From the NCBI GenBank assembly GCA_963930645.1, contig OZ005648.1:268223830-268287829 (forward strand): a DNA stretch of 64,000 nucleotides, given 5' to 3'. Origin of the DNA: Salticus scenicus (lineage: Eukaryota; Arthropoda; Arachnida; Araneae; Salticidae). This document shows positions 1 to 11,280 of this stretch, one piece after another. The position numbers and the translations under genes are program-made. A model generated the notes under the pieces. The model was not told where the DNA came from, did no database searches, and was given only the letters and a program-made list of their open reading frames with translations. Within the stretch, counting starts at the first letter, position 1. Every line of letters begins with the position of its first letter.

Positions 1-1214
1 TAAAATAGCATCATGGTTTGATTTAATTAATTTTTACTTGATTGCGTCATGTCCAATGTCGGCTTTAGGCTTTCAGATTAATCACTATAAAATTTTGCTT
101 GCTATTTAGTGTATCTACATAAAAGCTAAAATCAGCTGAAAAGATGAATAAGTCACCCTCAAAAATAATGATAACATAACTATTTTGATAACTTTAAAGT
201 AGAAGGTATTCGATACTTCTCTACATATAAAAAGAAAGTACTAAATTAGTGAAAATTTTCAAACTCCAGTTTTTGATGGAGTTCTTCATTTTGAGATATC
301 CTGGATACGATTTGACTGTTTTTAGGAAATGTCTGTCTGTGTGCGTATCACACATTTTGTGGACGCTGTATCTCACGAACCAATGAACGAAATTTAACCA
401 AACTTTCAATTTAGTTGCACCTTGACCTAAACTGGTTCTGATTAGCTTTGGAGATCAATCGCTCAACAGGTGGCGCTGTGATCTTGTTATTATTAGAAAC
501 CCAGGATAATCTCAGAGATACGACAGGTACTTAGTACGCATGCTCAGTGAACAAACGCTTGTCCAGATTCCCTCTTGTTACAGTAACCCTTTTACAATGC
601 TTGGCGCTGATCGCGTATTTGATGATTTATCGGTGTAAGTTTTTAAAGATATTCTCTAAAGTAAAGCAAAATTTTTTTTCTTTGCAATCAAACTAAGATA
701 CATTATGCATTACGTTACATTCGTTTTATTATTATTATAATTATTTAAATTTAAATTACATTTCTATTATATTCATAGAAATAATTTACACCATCTTATC
801 TATCATACTGCATATCAAAAATTCTGAATTTTAATACTCTTTAGTTTTTAATAATATACTATGGAACTGTAGTCTAAAAAAATATATTTATACAAACTGA
901 TAATAATAATGATAAAATTATGTTTATTTATTTTAAAATATAATTTATTTTATCAAATTTGTCCTTGTAGGTTACTGGTAAGAAAGTTCATTGATATTAA
1001 GATTAATTAGTAAAAATTTGACGATTTAACAGTTAATTTGATTTGATATATTCATTTGAGAGATGAACGTTTAGCTTTATGATTAATTTTATTTATTGTA
1101 ATAACTTACAAATAGTATATGCATTCTCAGCGCATTAAATGCTTAAAAATTGTTTTAGTTGGTTTATAAAAGATTTTTCAGGGGGTCAAATGTTTTTGAG
1201 ACTGTAATATTAAC
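1..1214. other. AT-rich DNA, no gene seen
   Basis: No credible coding region. The stretch at 320-600 is richer in GC and carries phrases often seen in dispersed arthropod repeats (a TGTCTGTCTGTGTG run, a 'cacattttgtggacgctg' segment), so it may be part of an old Helitron-like element. No ends could be fixed. The rest is AT-rich sequence with short A/T runs. Confidence 0.5.
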
Positions 1215-1420
1215 TTTGCCCTCAAAGCTGGTAGACGGGAGATATCAGGTTCGATACCAGGTAGCGCTCATTGGGCTAACTTTTCGAAATTATCTGTAGT
1301 TTTCTCCGACACAAGCGTAAATATGGGCTAGAACCCCTTAAAAAGTCCACCCCTTACTTAGGTTATTCAACCCATACCTCGGCCTTTCTTTTGTAGGCAA
1401 CTGGCATATTAACACCAACA
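1215..1420 (+). repeat. tRNA-derived SINE, truncated copy
   Basis: A Pol III B box, GGTTCGATACC, lies at 1248-1258 after a tRNA-like stretch ('gctggtagacggga'). The body downstream matches, in order, the body of the minus-strand copy at 1855-2059: a 'gttttcc' segment, 'gtaaata', 'aaaaagtcc' and 'tgtaggc'. The A box is degenerate or lost at the left edge, so the head appears truncated. Two copies within 900 bp support a dispersed SINE family rather than a real tRNA gene. Confidence 0.6.
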
Positions 1421-1854
1421 TATTTTTCTTAAAATAATTCAGTTTAGGAAAATTGAATTAGTTTAATACTTAAAAACATACCAATATTTTATAGTTAAAT
1501 GCATAATCATTAATAATCGGAATATTTGTAAAAATATTTTTCATTTTAAAAGTTTTATGCATCCTTATTGCTCATGTCAAAAGTTTATTTTTCTTCAAAT
1601 GTAATACAAATATATATATTTTTTTCCTTTATTTTTTTTTCGTATTTTGTACCTTTGAATAAAATACGATAAAAGATAAAAAATAACGTATATGATAAAA
1701 AGAAATATGACACCTAATAAATAAATTAATTAATTAATAAACAAATAAATAAAAAGAAATAAAATAAAGAAATAAGCACTTATAATTTTACAACATAAAA
1801 TTCTAACATATGTTAATCTCATAAAGAATGCTTGATTGGTTGTATGGCTTAAGA
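1421..1854. repeat. AT-rich low-complexity DNA
   Basis: Runs of T at 1618-1640 and an AAAT/TAAA-rich tract at 1715-1775. No gene or transposon ends seen. Confidence 0.6.
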
Positions 1855-2059
1855 CTGATTGACTACACTAGGGGCTTAGGCCTACAGGAGAAATGCCCTC
1901 TGTGGGGGACTTTCTAAGTGGATCTAGTTCGTATTTACATGAGTTTTAGAGAGAACTACGGAAAACTCCGAACGGCTAGATCGATGAGCGCGTTTTTTGA
2001 TCGAACCCGGCACTTCCCATCTACCAACTTTGACCGTAGAACCGCTTGGCCACCATAGA
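1855..2059 (-). repeat. tRNA-derived SINE, fuller copy
   Basis: Read on the minus strand, the head holds an A box (TGGCCAAGCGG, rc of 2043-2053) and a B box (GGGTTCGATC, rc of 1999-2008) about 40 bp apart, the spacing of an internal Pol III promoter. The A box resembles tRNA-Ser or tRNA-Leu. The roughly 140 bp unrelated body after the head and the second copy at 1215-1420 make this a SINE and not a functional tRNA. Body and tail continue to about 1855. Confidence 0.7.
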
Positions 2060-3055
2060 GGGATTTACTTCTATTAATGCCTTGATTTCTCCATAAAAAA
2101 TAAAATAAAATAGAAAAACAAATAAAATAATTTTATGTTTTTAAATTAATAAATAAGAGAAAACTAAGCATTTTAATATTTTTAACCTTATTCTTTTCGC
2201 CGTCGTATTCCATATTTTTGAATAAATATAAGAAAAATATAAGGCACCTATTGAGTTTAAGCTTTATGCATTAAATAAATGTACTAGCCTTTATTATTAT
2301 TATTATTATTATTATTTCTAAATTTTTAACGTGGCAGTATTAGACAAAATTTCTCATAAATGCACATAATGAGAGTTATTTTTATCGTGCGATTGTTAAA
2401 TCAATATGATTTATTAGCAATAGTAGTAGTAAACTAGGAAAAAGAAGTACATGCAGTACGTGGGAAGGAAGCGTGTAAATTTTGAATATTAGTATCTTTG
2501 AAAAGAACTTGCAAGTACTTTTAAAACGAATGGCTAAGCCATAGATTTGGGATAAGTAGGCTATTTTTTATTTTAGTTTATTTTATTTTTAATTTTTTAA
2601 TTTTTAACGAAAAAAAAAAAAAAAACTTATTTAAAAAAAAAAATAATAATTCTTTTGATGTTGGCACAAAATTGACTTCTTTCTTTCGGCATAATTCTCT
2701 GAGATAAAAATCATTTGCATTCATCATGGAAAACATTTTTAATAAATAATAATTTAATAAGTAATTCGTACTGCATGAATTTGAGTAAAATTATATTGAA
2801 GAAAGTCTTGTGGTGACCGCAACATACAAGTTTTGAATAACAATTAATTGACAATTTTCCTTTCCTTTTAGAGAAAGACTGGTCGATCGAAGATAAGAAA
2901 GGACGGGACATAAAGATAATTATTATGGGAGCAAAATCTGATCGTGTACCCAGCAAAAGAATGTACACAACAACACTGTATTGGGGGGGGGGGAAGAAAG
3001 AAAATCAGAGAGAGAGAATCCATTGTTGTATACTTGACTGATATAAATCAATACT
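2060..3055. other. AT-rich DNA, no gene seen
   Basis: Contains an (ATT)n microsatellite at about 2298-2320, poly-A runs at 2610-2645, a G run at 2981-2990 and a GA-rich patch at 2992-3020. Short open frames here have no recognisable features. Confidence 0.5.
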
Positions 3056-3360
3056 TTGATGGAAGGCGACTTCCTGCATTTTAGAGGACTAGGCCCGTAT
3101 CCCAGCTGCAGTACGCTGCGAGGCGAGCACCGGGGACCCATCTATGAGACGTACTACTAGGTGCCTACTGTTATCAGGAGGCCCGAAGGCAGGTTGTATG
3201 GGCGACAAATTACCGGACTCTCATACAAATAACATTTGGACATTTCATTGTCCACTGTCCACTGGGAAAACATTCCCTGAAGGTGGATTTTCAGAACAGT
3301 ATACTCTGTTGTCCTGTGAGACTTCCTCTATTTCTTACATGTGAATAGTCGTAATAAAAG
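3056..3360 (+). other. GC-richer patch with a 66-residue open frame
   Basis: This 300 bp is clearly richer in GC than its surroundings. It contains an open frame at 3144-3344 followed closely by AATAAA at about 3353. I recognise no domain in it; a spliced-gene 3' end, a retrocopy or a repeat are all possible. Kept only as a compositional anomaly. Confidence 0.2.
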
Positions 3361-4060
3361 TTTTGACTTGAGAGACAGTTTCTTTAAAACATAAAAGATT
3401 GAAACTAGTATTCCTTACCGATTTATTATCATGTTGGATTTGAAGTTTTAAACTAAATTTATACATGCTACAGATAGACTAAGTAAATTATTAGTATATT
3501 TTCTAATGTCTATTTATATTTTTAACCATAAAACTATAGATATATTCATATTATTCAATTGTTTTCAGATATCAGTTTTAAATTAAAGTTTTTTTTTTTT
3601 TTTTTCCAACACTTTAGGAAAAATGTGAAAAATTAAATAAGTTAATTAACAAAACTAGTATCACGCAGTGGTAGAAATTATAAAATACATGCTAAACACT
3701 AACGAGAATGTAAGTGTTTCCGTTTCTACGTCGGGAGGGCGGGGGGGGGGGATTAAAGGGACAAATTCAGCCCCTGAAGTATGTGTGACACTGTATTTTT
3801 GTCATGAACAGAAAGTGACTATTAGAGAAAGTTTCATTAAAATCAGTAAGAAGGTGATATAAAGACAATTATTCTCTTTCAATCTGCTCCTAGGCACCTC
3901 CCCCCCCCCCCCCCCCCCATCCTTCAGATATATACTAAGTGAAAGTGGTACCAATTTAATTGATTGAAATTTCTAAAAACGTATTATGAAAATAATTATT
4001 TAAATTCATTCTTTGGTGTTCATTGTTTTTGCGATTTCCGAATTTTAAAAATGACCTTTT
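3361..4060. repeat. AT-rich DNA with homopolymer runs
   Basis: Holds a T run at 3591-3605, a G run at 3740-3750 and an unbroken run of about 18 C at 3901-3918. No gene seen. Confidence 0.5.
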
Positions 4061-4064
4061 TTCC

Positions 4065-4150
4065 TGTGCCCTTTTTTTCCGGGTGCCCTTTTTTCTGGGT
4101 GCCCTTTTTACCAGTGCCTTTTTTTCCAAGTGCCCTGTTTTCCGGGATCC
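4065..4150. repeat. Short minisatellite, about five units
   Basis: Repeats of roughly 18-20 bp built on 'gtgcccttttttccgg' with small variations. The strict alternation of pyrimidine run and GTGCCC makes open frames on both strands that are artefacts. Confidence 0.75.
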
Positions 4151-4239
4151 ATTTAGCACAATTATTCTCTTTTCTGCCCTTTTCTTCTTCTACTTTCCTT
4201 TTTACATTACAGACAAAAATATTCAATATGAGTTTGAGT

Positions 4240-4381
4240 TTGAATTGCTTTTTCACGCTCAAGTTCGTGAATAAAACGAACTTCGCTCAACTCAAGTTCA
4301 TAATTTTAAAAACGAGCGAAGTTCAACTCAAAACTCAAAATTTTTGAGCTACGCTCACGAACGCGTTCGTGCACAACACTG
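4240..4381. mobile_element. hAT-like terminal fragment
   Basis: The sequence ends in ACGAACGCGTTCGTGCACAACACTG at 4357-4381. Its complement starts CAGTGTTGTGCACGAACG, the form of a hAT-type terminal inverted repeat. Short internal inverted motifs around 'gaacttcgctcaact' occur at 4265-4330. I could not find the partner end or a target duplication, so only one end is claimed. Confidence 0.4.
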
Positions 4382-4795
4382 AGTTAGAGACACCACTTTT
4401 ACATTTGGCTGACGGATTCTGGTCAAATTTCATTACGTTTGCGAGCATAATCTATTTCGGAGATACTAAGGTGAACTCATCTGGACCAAAAAACTATGTT
4501 ATGATGGCAGTCCAAATTTAAGTAAAAGGTTATGTCCTTCCGGGAAATATGTTTCCACATATGAGGAAAGGATGGTAGATATCATTCTGAAAGTAAGTTC
4601 ATAGACTCTTTTTACAAAGACTTGGACATTTTGTAAAATTCTCGACCTGTAGATGTCTTGATCATGAAGACGAAGTTTCACATACAATATGTCAATGCTT
4701 TAAATAAATACATGATTATCCTGTCTTTAATCGATCAGTAGGGGAAGTCAAACAAGAAAATATTCGACGGTTTCTTCTCACGATCAAAAGTCTTT
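4382..4795. other. Unassigned DNA
   Basis: Moderate complexity, no recognisable gene, repeat ends or RNA motif. Confidence 0.4.
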
Positions 4796-5050
4796 TGCAT
4801 CTCTAATCATCCAAGCTTTGGCACGGGAATAATCCCAGCCTCTGCTGGCACGAAGCGACCTGATTCTTCGAGATCTCCTGCTGTTCTGCCGAGAGCGATC
4901 GGAATTTCGTGCTCTTCGTGAAGCGAGCCAGTCAGCGCTCTAGAAAGAGACACTACTGACGTCGGAGGTAACGTTCGCTATGTCATGGGGAAAGATCTAG
5001 AAGCTTCTAAAAGGATTTTTCCCCTCTGAAAGCGCGGGAAAGTACGAATG
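4796..5050. promoter_or_regulatory. GC-rich patch with heat-shock-element-like and CRE-like motifs
   Basis: About 250 bp with markedly higher GC than the flanks. It contains TGACGTCG at about 4958 (CRE-like) and AGAAGCTTCT inside 'gatctagaagcttctaaaa' at about 4994-5013, a perfect nGAAnnTTCn heat-shock-element unit. No coding region follows on either strand, so this may equally be a fragment of an unknown element or LTR. The regulatory reading is inference from short motifs. Confidence 0.2.
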
Positions 5051-5680
5051 CTTTAAGTAAACATGACTGACTTCCGATTTTAAGAACTTAGTGAATAAAA
5101 AAAGGCTGTTTTTGAACTTAAGATTTTTGGAAAGGAAAAATATTAAATTTTAAGCTATTTTGATGAGTGACAGCTTAAATTAAAAGAAATTTAAAAAGCA
5201 ATATCACAAAACCAGAATTACATGGAAATAAAACTTTGAAAAATAATTTTAAATGCAAAATATAAACACTGACTGCTGATAAAATAATTTTGGATTTATC
5301 TGATTTTAGATTTTCTTTATTTTATTTGTTTGCTATTTTAGTAATTTCTCTTAGTAGTTTTCCTGAAAGGATAATCGATTAAATTATCGTTTTAATCCGG
5401 AATTGTTGGATTTATTTATTTATCTATTTTTTTAAAAATGTTAATTTTCAAAGTGAAAACAGAAATATTTTTAATAATTAAATCGTGATTGATTTTAATT
5501 AAAATTTGTAGAGTATCAAAATGAATTTTGAATGAGAGAGCTTTTTAAATTAGAAAAATCTGAAAACCTACATTTTTAAATAAAATAGTGTTATGCTATT
5601 TGAAACTTAAAAATAAAATAGTGTTATCTTATACTATTAAGTGAGCAATATTTGTATATGTATATTTCACTGTTTTTGAA
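5051..5680. other. AT-rich DNA, no gene seen
   Basis: Long A/T tracts with no transposon ends or open frames of note. Confidence 0.5.
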
Positions 5681-5682
5681 AA

Positions 5683-6258
5683 TGGTAGCTCGGACAGTCA
5701 TGTTTTTTAACACAAAGGTGCCCTCCGTAGGGTCATTGTGCACATCGAAGTCAGATTTTTGAATTTTTTATTAGTTTTCTTTTAATTAAATTAATAAAAA
5801 TATGAAAATAAATCTTCTCATTTCTGTAATGATGCAGAATGGAGAATCTTAGGAGAGATTTGAATGGTTTATTTGATTTTCATTGATTTGAGTGTATTTT
5901 ATGTTGAACTAGAGCTACGTTATGAGGAATTACGAGATATTTGATTGGTTTATTTCATTTTCATTGATTTGAGCGTATTTTATGTTAAACTAGAGCTATA
6001 TTATGAGGAATTACGAGAGATTTGATTGGTTTATTTGATTTTCATTGGTTTATTTGTTTTTCATTTATTTGAGTGTATTTTACGTTGAACTAGAGCTACG
6101 TTTAAATTTGATTTAAAAATATTTTAATTTTTAATATTTTAATATTATGCGACTTTTACAGAGAACAAATTATGATTGGCACCGCAGGCGTCCAAGAGCA
6201 TGTTTTTTGGTACAAATTTTCATGGGTCTCTGGCCAGCTAGCTGGTGAAGCCAGCTAG
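5683..6258 (+). mobile_element. Helitron-like 3' portion with internal tandem repeat
   Basis: The right end has a short hairpin ('ctggtgaagccag') followed at once by CTAG and a T at 6259, the classic Helitron 3' terminus inserted before T. The left part ('atggtagctcggacagtc' at about 5683) matches the start of the Helitron-like 5' region at 26405. At 5850-6100 there are three copies of a roughly 85 bp unit containing 'tgaactagagctacg'. No Rep/helicase coding is present, so the copy is non-autonomous. The 5' terminus was not found. Confidence 0.55.
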
Positions 6259-6284
6259 TACTCATTAAAGTATATAACACCATC

Positions 6285-6665
6285 CATAACATAAGTGTCA
6301 GTGTTCATCCTAAACTTGTTTTATTAGATACTAGAACTTATAAAGAAGTAGAAGTATTTGCTTATATGTGTAATTATTTGTTTTAAATTAATGTTATTGA
6401 TTACTAATATACAGACTTTCTAAAGTCAGACATATATACAGACTATGGTTTTTAAAAAAAAATTTGTGATAAATCACTATTCTTTTATATCACTTGAAAT
6501 ATTATAATCTTTTGACTGCAAAGTAACTATTTTTCAATTTATATATTCAAATTATATTGTATATATTATTATACTTTGCATATTAATTGTTTTATTGTAT
6601 AATAATTTGCAGAATTTGTTTATAAATATACGGAAAATATCAGAAATTTTACTTCAACTGTGATT
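6285..6665 (+). repeat. Dispersed repeat, intact counterpart of 24596-24915 plus 25750-25830
   Basis: Starts with one copy of the 'ccatccat..cataagtgtcagtgttcat' module and continues with about 300 bp that matches the sequence either side of the pogo-type insertion at 24916-25749. It therefore acts as the empty site for that insertion (junction near 6572). Confidence 0.75.
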
Positions 6666-6916
6666 TCCTTTTTTTTTTTTTTTTTAATTGTTTAAGTGGT
6701 GTTTCTGCATACTTTTTCTTCACAGAATTATCGTAAGCGGAAAAAATCTGTTTTAAAACTTTTTTTTCTTTTTGTTATTTTTTCAAAATAGGGACAACAG
6801 GCCCCAACTGTTATGTTACAATAAAAGTCTAGAAATCCAAATTATCTTAAAAGGAAAGAAATTTTAAAAGTTTGTGCATTCAAATAATCTATCACAGATT
6901 GGCCCCCAGGTGAAAC

Positions 6917-6947
<31 letters not shown>

Positions 6948-7260
6948 TAACCATACTTTTTTTTTACAGAATTGTGCTAAGCAGAAAAATTCTGTTTTAA
7001 ACACGTACTGCTTTTTTTTCTTCAAGCTAGGGGGCTCCTGGCCCCTGATTCTTATGTCAAAAAAAAGTGATAACTCATTTGATAAGTTACTTAAAATCAC
7101 GAAACTTTTAAAATTACCGATTTCAGTTAAATTGTTTTCTCTTCAAGACGTTTCAAAGTTCTAAAAAGATCGGGGCCCCAATGCCCCCTAAAATATAAAT
7201 AATGAAACAAGCTTCAAAACAGATTTCTTCCGCTCAACATAATTCTGTTTAAAAAAAAAA
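6666..7260. repeat. Degenerate repeats with long A/T runs
   Basis: A motif 'acagaattrtsgtaagcrgaaaaa..tctgttttaaa' occurs at about 6722 and 6967 in direct orientation, and once inverted at about 7218-7252. T and A runs lie at 6668-6685 and 6918-6944. Short open frames in this stretch are products of the homopolymers. Confidence 0.5.
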
Positions 7261-7499
7261 ATATTTCATTTATAAAAAAAAAAAAAAAAAAAAAATGGAG
7301 CTTGTTACAAGGGAGCATGTGCACCATATATGCATCACTGCTCCGAAAAAATGTAGGAATATGATTGACTGTATTCAGAAAAATTTGTGTGCCTTGAAAG
7401 TTTTTAAATATGAACAAAATAAATTACCAGATATTTTTCTTATAAATATAAAGTTTCTTATATTCATAAGATTTATAACTTTATAAATTTCTTATAAAG

Positions 7500-8559
7500 T
7501 TAGACAGAGAATCTAGAAAAAATTTTGAGTTATCCCATAAATCCAAAAATGTTCCCACCTTTGAAGAATTTATTAAATTCTTGGAACAACGTGAATCAGT
7601 TTTATTATCTATTAATAGAACGAATTTGACTAGCGGAAATAAAAATACCAACAAAAACTTTCCCGCTATTAATATGTCTAAAACTGTCTTGATGCATGAA
7701 AGTAAACATAAAAATTGTGTCGTTTGTAAAAATACTTAACACCCTATTTATAAATGTGAGGAATTTTTTTAATTAAACATTGATGAAAGATTAAGAATAA
7801 TTCATCTTCACAAGCTTTGTGATATCTGTTTTAAGCAAAACCACACACAAAAAAAAACAAAAATGGTTGCTTATCGAAATTCAAATGCACCTGTGGAATG
7901 AAACATGAACATATTATTATGCTTTTCTTCTGGCGCCAAAGAACACAGACGAAACAAATTCATCCTAATTACCATATGTTGAAAACAGGGTTGTGCAATT
8001 AAATGCTTCTGTTTTGAGTAATAGTAGCAGAAATTTAAAAGAAAAAAAGAAAAACTATTCTGTTTTCCACAACTTATATTTATGTTCAGTGTGAAAATAA
8101 AAAAAGAATAAAAATAAGAGGCGTCTGGATTCCGCTTCAAATATGTACGTATTAACTGAACAGATGAGCAAATATTTAAGAATATAAAAGGAAAAAAAAA
8201 TAAAAACCCCAATTTCAGGTGTGAATGGATTGACTCAAAATATTAAGTAGAAATTAAATACTTTTATTTCAGATGAAGATTGTTCCAGTAGAACAATTAG
8301 AATTTGAACCAGTAGAATTTTTGATCTGGGCTTACACCATGCAATAAATTAAACATTCCGAATATAAAAATTCCAGACTTTTTGAAATTGAGTGACGATA
8401 CATTTTTTGAACCTAATGAAATTCAAGCGTTAATCAGTGCAGATATGTTATTTAAAGTTTTAAAGGATAATACTTACAAAATAAATGACAATCTATTTTT
8501 TAAGGAAACTGAGTTTGGATAGCTCGCGTGTGGAAAGGTTGAAGAAACAGAACTGAATA
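7500..8559 (+). pseudogene. Pao gag C-terminal and protease remnant
   Basis: At about 7505-7925 the translation shows the Pao-type gag end: a C-x2-C at CVVCKN, a KCEEF segment and a second knuckle, KFKCTCGMKHEHI, near 7877-7915. At about 8350-8559 it shows the protease-to-RT linker pattern, with ALISADMLFKVL and then KETEFG, stop, LACGKVEE, where a Trp codon has become TAG. Frames change several times, so this is a pseudogene. The protease active-site triplet itself was not seen clearly. Confidence 0.65.
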
Positions 8560-9239
8560 CAGTCAACTCCCTCTAATCCGCAGACCTATAATCTGCAAAT
8601 CCCTCTAATCCGCAATTGATTTTTTAATGTAAACAAAGAAATTTACATCTCATATTTTAAAAGAATTTGCAACATTTCTCGCATTTTTACTTTTTTTAAA
8701 TCAAATTTTTAGCTTAATCCTTGCTTTGAAACACAATTGGGGAGAGAAAAAAACAGTAACATTTTTGTATTTATTTTCCTGCAATTCATACAGACTAGTG
8801 CTAAGTCAAGCCAAAGAATGTCAGGAAAGTACATAAAAATTTAAAACAAATCGCTACATATCACATCAATATTTAACTAAATTAAAAATAATGAGTGATG
8901 AATATTATTTCTGTACTTTTTTTTCTGTACATATTTTTTTCTCTTTTTTAAATATATTTGTTTACATTTTATTGGTACATATTATTTGAATATGGTTAAA
9001 TTATTTACCATCAAATATGAATATGATTGATTTGTTTTATTGATACTGAAGAAATATTTTATTCTAAAAGTTATTAGAAGTCGTCTTTCCATTTTGATGT
9101 CTACTTAAGAATTAATAAGAATAACTGACTTTGTATCTGCAAAAGAAAAATGTAAACAAATACAATGACCTCTAATCTGCAAATTCCTATAATCCGCACA
9201 ACCTTTGGACAAAACTTTTGCGGATTAGAGGGAGTTGAC
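8560..9239. mobile_element. pogo/Tigger-type MITE in the Pao element
   Basis: Terminal inverted repeats: CAGTCAACTCCCTCTAATCC at the left and its near-complement TTGCGGATTAGAGGGAGTTG at the right (the last two bases are missing). TA flanks both sides (8558-8559 and 9240-9241). Removing the insert with one TA joins the Pao frame ETELN to KQHFVLTDD with one stop, which confirms the boundaries. There is no transposase; the interior is AT-rich with more 'ctaatccgca' motifs near both ends. Confidence 0.85.
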
Positions 9240-9240
9240 T

Positions 9241-11280
9241 AATTGAAAACAACATTTCGTTTTGACAGATGATTCTCTTAGCAACACTCTAAAGCTCTTT
9301 TTTGATCTAGAGAGCCTTGGAATAAGAGATGATCCAATTCAAAAGAAAAGAGATAAAACTATGGAAATTTTTAATGAAACGATTCGGTTTAAAAATAAAC
9401 GCTATGTTGTACACTTGTCCTTTAGAAGACCCTATAAGGAACTTTCCGATAATTACATGTTAGCAAAGCAACGATTTTTAAATTTGTGGAGACATTTTAA
9501 ACATAATCGAGAACTGTATGAACAGTATAAAGAGATTATTTGTGATTACATAAATCAAAAAATAATAGAAATAGTTGAACCCAGTAAAGCAGAAAATAAC
9601 TTAAACAAACTTATTTATTATTTGCCTCATCAAGCAGTAAGAAAAGAAGGCCGCTTAACATACAAAACAAGAATAGTAATTGATGCAGGGAGTAATCAAA
9701 ATAATCAGTTGTCATTGAATGATTGCTTATGGACAGGAGTAAATTTGAATCTGAATCTTTTGGATATATTAATTAATTTCAGGTTAAACAAAATTGCCCT
9801 TTATTTTGATATAAAGCAGGCCTTTCTACAAATCAGTCTCACTGATGAACTTAAAGATGCTGTTCATTTTTTCTGGAGTAATGAAGAACCGCATGCACTT
9901 AAAAAGCCCAAATTACAGATTTATCATTTCAATCGAGTAAATTTTGGTGTGTGTTCTTGCTCGTTGCTACTATTAGACATCACATTGAGAAGTATAGAGA
10001 AGAATTTCCTGCTAGTGTTCAGCTTTTAGATAAATGTTTTTACATAGACAATTTAATTTTCGGAGGTAATGATTTTAATGAAACACTTGAATTATCATGA
10101 AGTGCAAAAAATATTATGGAAGCCGCAGGAATGTCCCTTAGAAAATGGATAAGTAATGACGTTGAATTAACAGAGCAGAGGAAAAGCGAAGAATTTGATA
10201 CATACCTTGTAGAATCTACCATCAGCTTAGTGATAAACCAGACAAAGAAGGACTATGTTGGGACACTAGTAAGGATAATTTAATTGTGGATATCAAAGGT
10301 TTGTTGAACTTTATATCGATAAATAGAATTACCAAACACACCATTCTTCAAGTCATTGTTAGAATTTTTGACCCTTTGGGGTTAATTTTGCCCTTCACTG
10401 TCAGGGCAAAATTTATCATTCACGATATCTGGACAACTAAAACCAAATGGGATGAATCATTATCACCAGACATCGAAAAAGAGTAGATGAGATGGTGTTC
10501 AGAATTACCCTTATTGAAAGAGCTTGAAGTCCCTAGATTCATCCTTGATGCCAAGATGTAGTAGAATTACATAGCTTTTGCGATGCCAGCAAAAAAGTAT
10601 ATGGCACTGCCATTTATGTAAGAACAAAATCAAAAAATGGCATTTCAGTAAAACTTTTGACTTACAAGAGTCGTGCATATCCCCTCAACGGTGTTACACT
10701 ACCTCGCCTTTAATTATTGGGTGCTCTGGTCGCAGCTCATCTGATCTCCAAAAAATATCATAAATCTTAAAAGACCTTTTGTTGAATATCACTGGACTGA
10801 CTTGCAGATAGTGCTCTTCTGAATAAAGGGTACTAAAACCTGATGGAAGCAGTTCGTCACTAACTGAGTTCAAGAAATTGCCAGTCTGACAAACATTAAC
10901 TCCTGGTTCCATTGTGCAGGTAAAGAAAATCCTGCTGACCTCTTGTCTAGAGGGATGACAGCTGATAACCAGCGCCACATGGTGGACAGGTGCTGAATTT
11001 TTGAAAGATCCTGAATTTCCAAAAAACTTCCAACCAGCTGTTCAGTAGTTTGATTCCCTCCCAGAAATTGAGAAAGAGACTAGTGATGGAAAAGGAAAAG
11101 ACTGTTGAAGATGAATGCTGTTCAGAGACTGTTTTGCTAGCAGAAGAATCTGACAATATACTTGATAGACTTTTTAAACTTTCTCATAATTATTTTAAAA
11201 TTAGTCATATTTTTTATTATACATTTCCAGGTTTATATTCAACTGTCGCAACAAGGAAAGTAAATTAGGTCTTCTGAGCT
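9241..11280 (+). pseudogene. Pao reverse transcriptase and RNase H remnant
   Basis: A 255-residue open stretch (9262-10029) holds the Pao RT start: RFLNLWRHFKHN, YYLPHQAV, KTRIVIDAGS and LYFDIKQAFLQI, the last giving a first catalytic Asp in the FDIKxAF motif. After a frameshift, the continuation near 9945-10200 gives FYIDNLIFGG, the YxDD-type box in its Pao form YIDN/D. Further on are FCDASKKVYGTAIYV (RNase H start, near 10575) and RVFDPLGL-like text. Beyond 10690 the reading frame breaks repeatedly. Frameshifts at about 9950, 10240 and 10490 and several stops show it is inactive. Confidence 0.85.

Noticed and set aside
1999..2059. A functional tRNA-Ser/Leu gene on the minus strand
   Set aside because: A and B boxes fit, but no acceptor stem pairing is visible and the head is joined to a repeated body, so it is a SINE.
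3964..4347. Overlapping open frames of 80-127 residues on both strands
   Set aside because: They are produced by the short 'gtgccctttttt' minisatellite at 4065-4150 and have no coding signature.
6864..7164. Open frames rich in Lys or Phe on both strands
   Set aside because: They translate long A/T homopolymers; no domain and they mirror each other.
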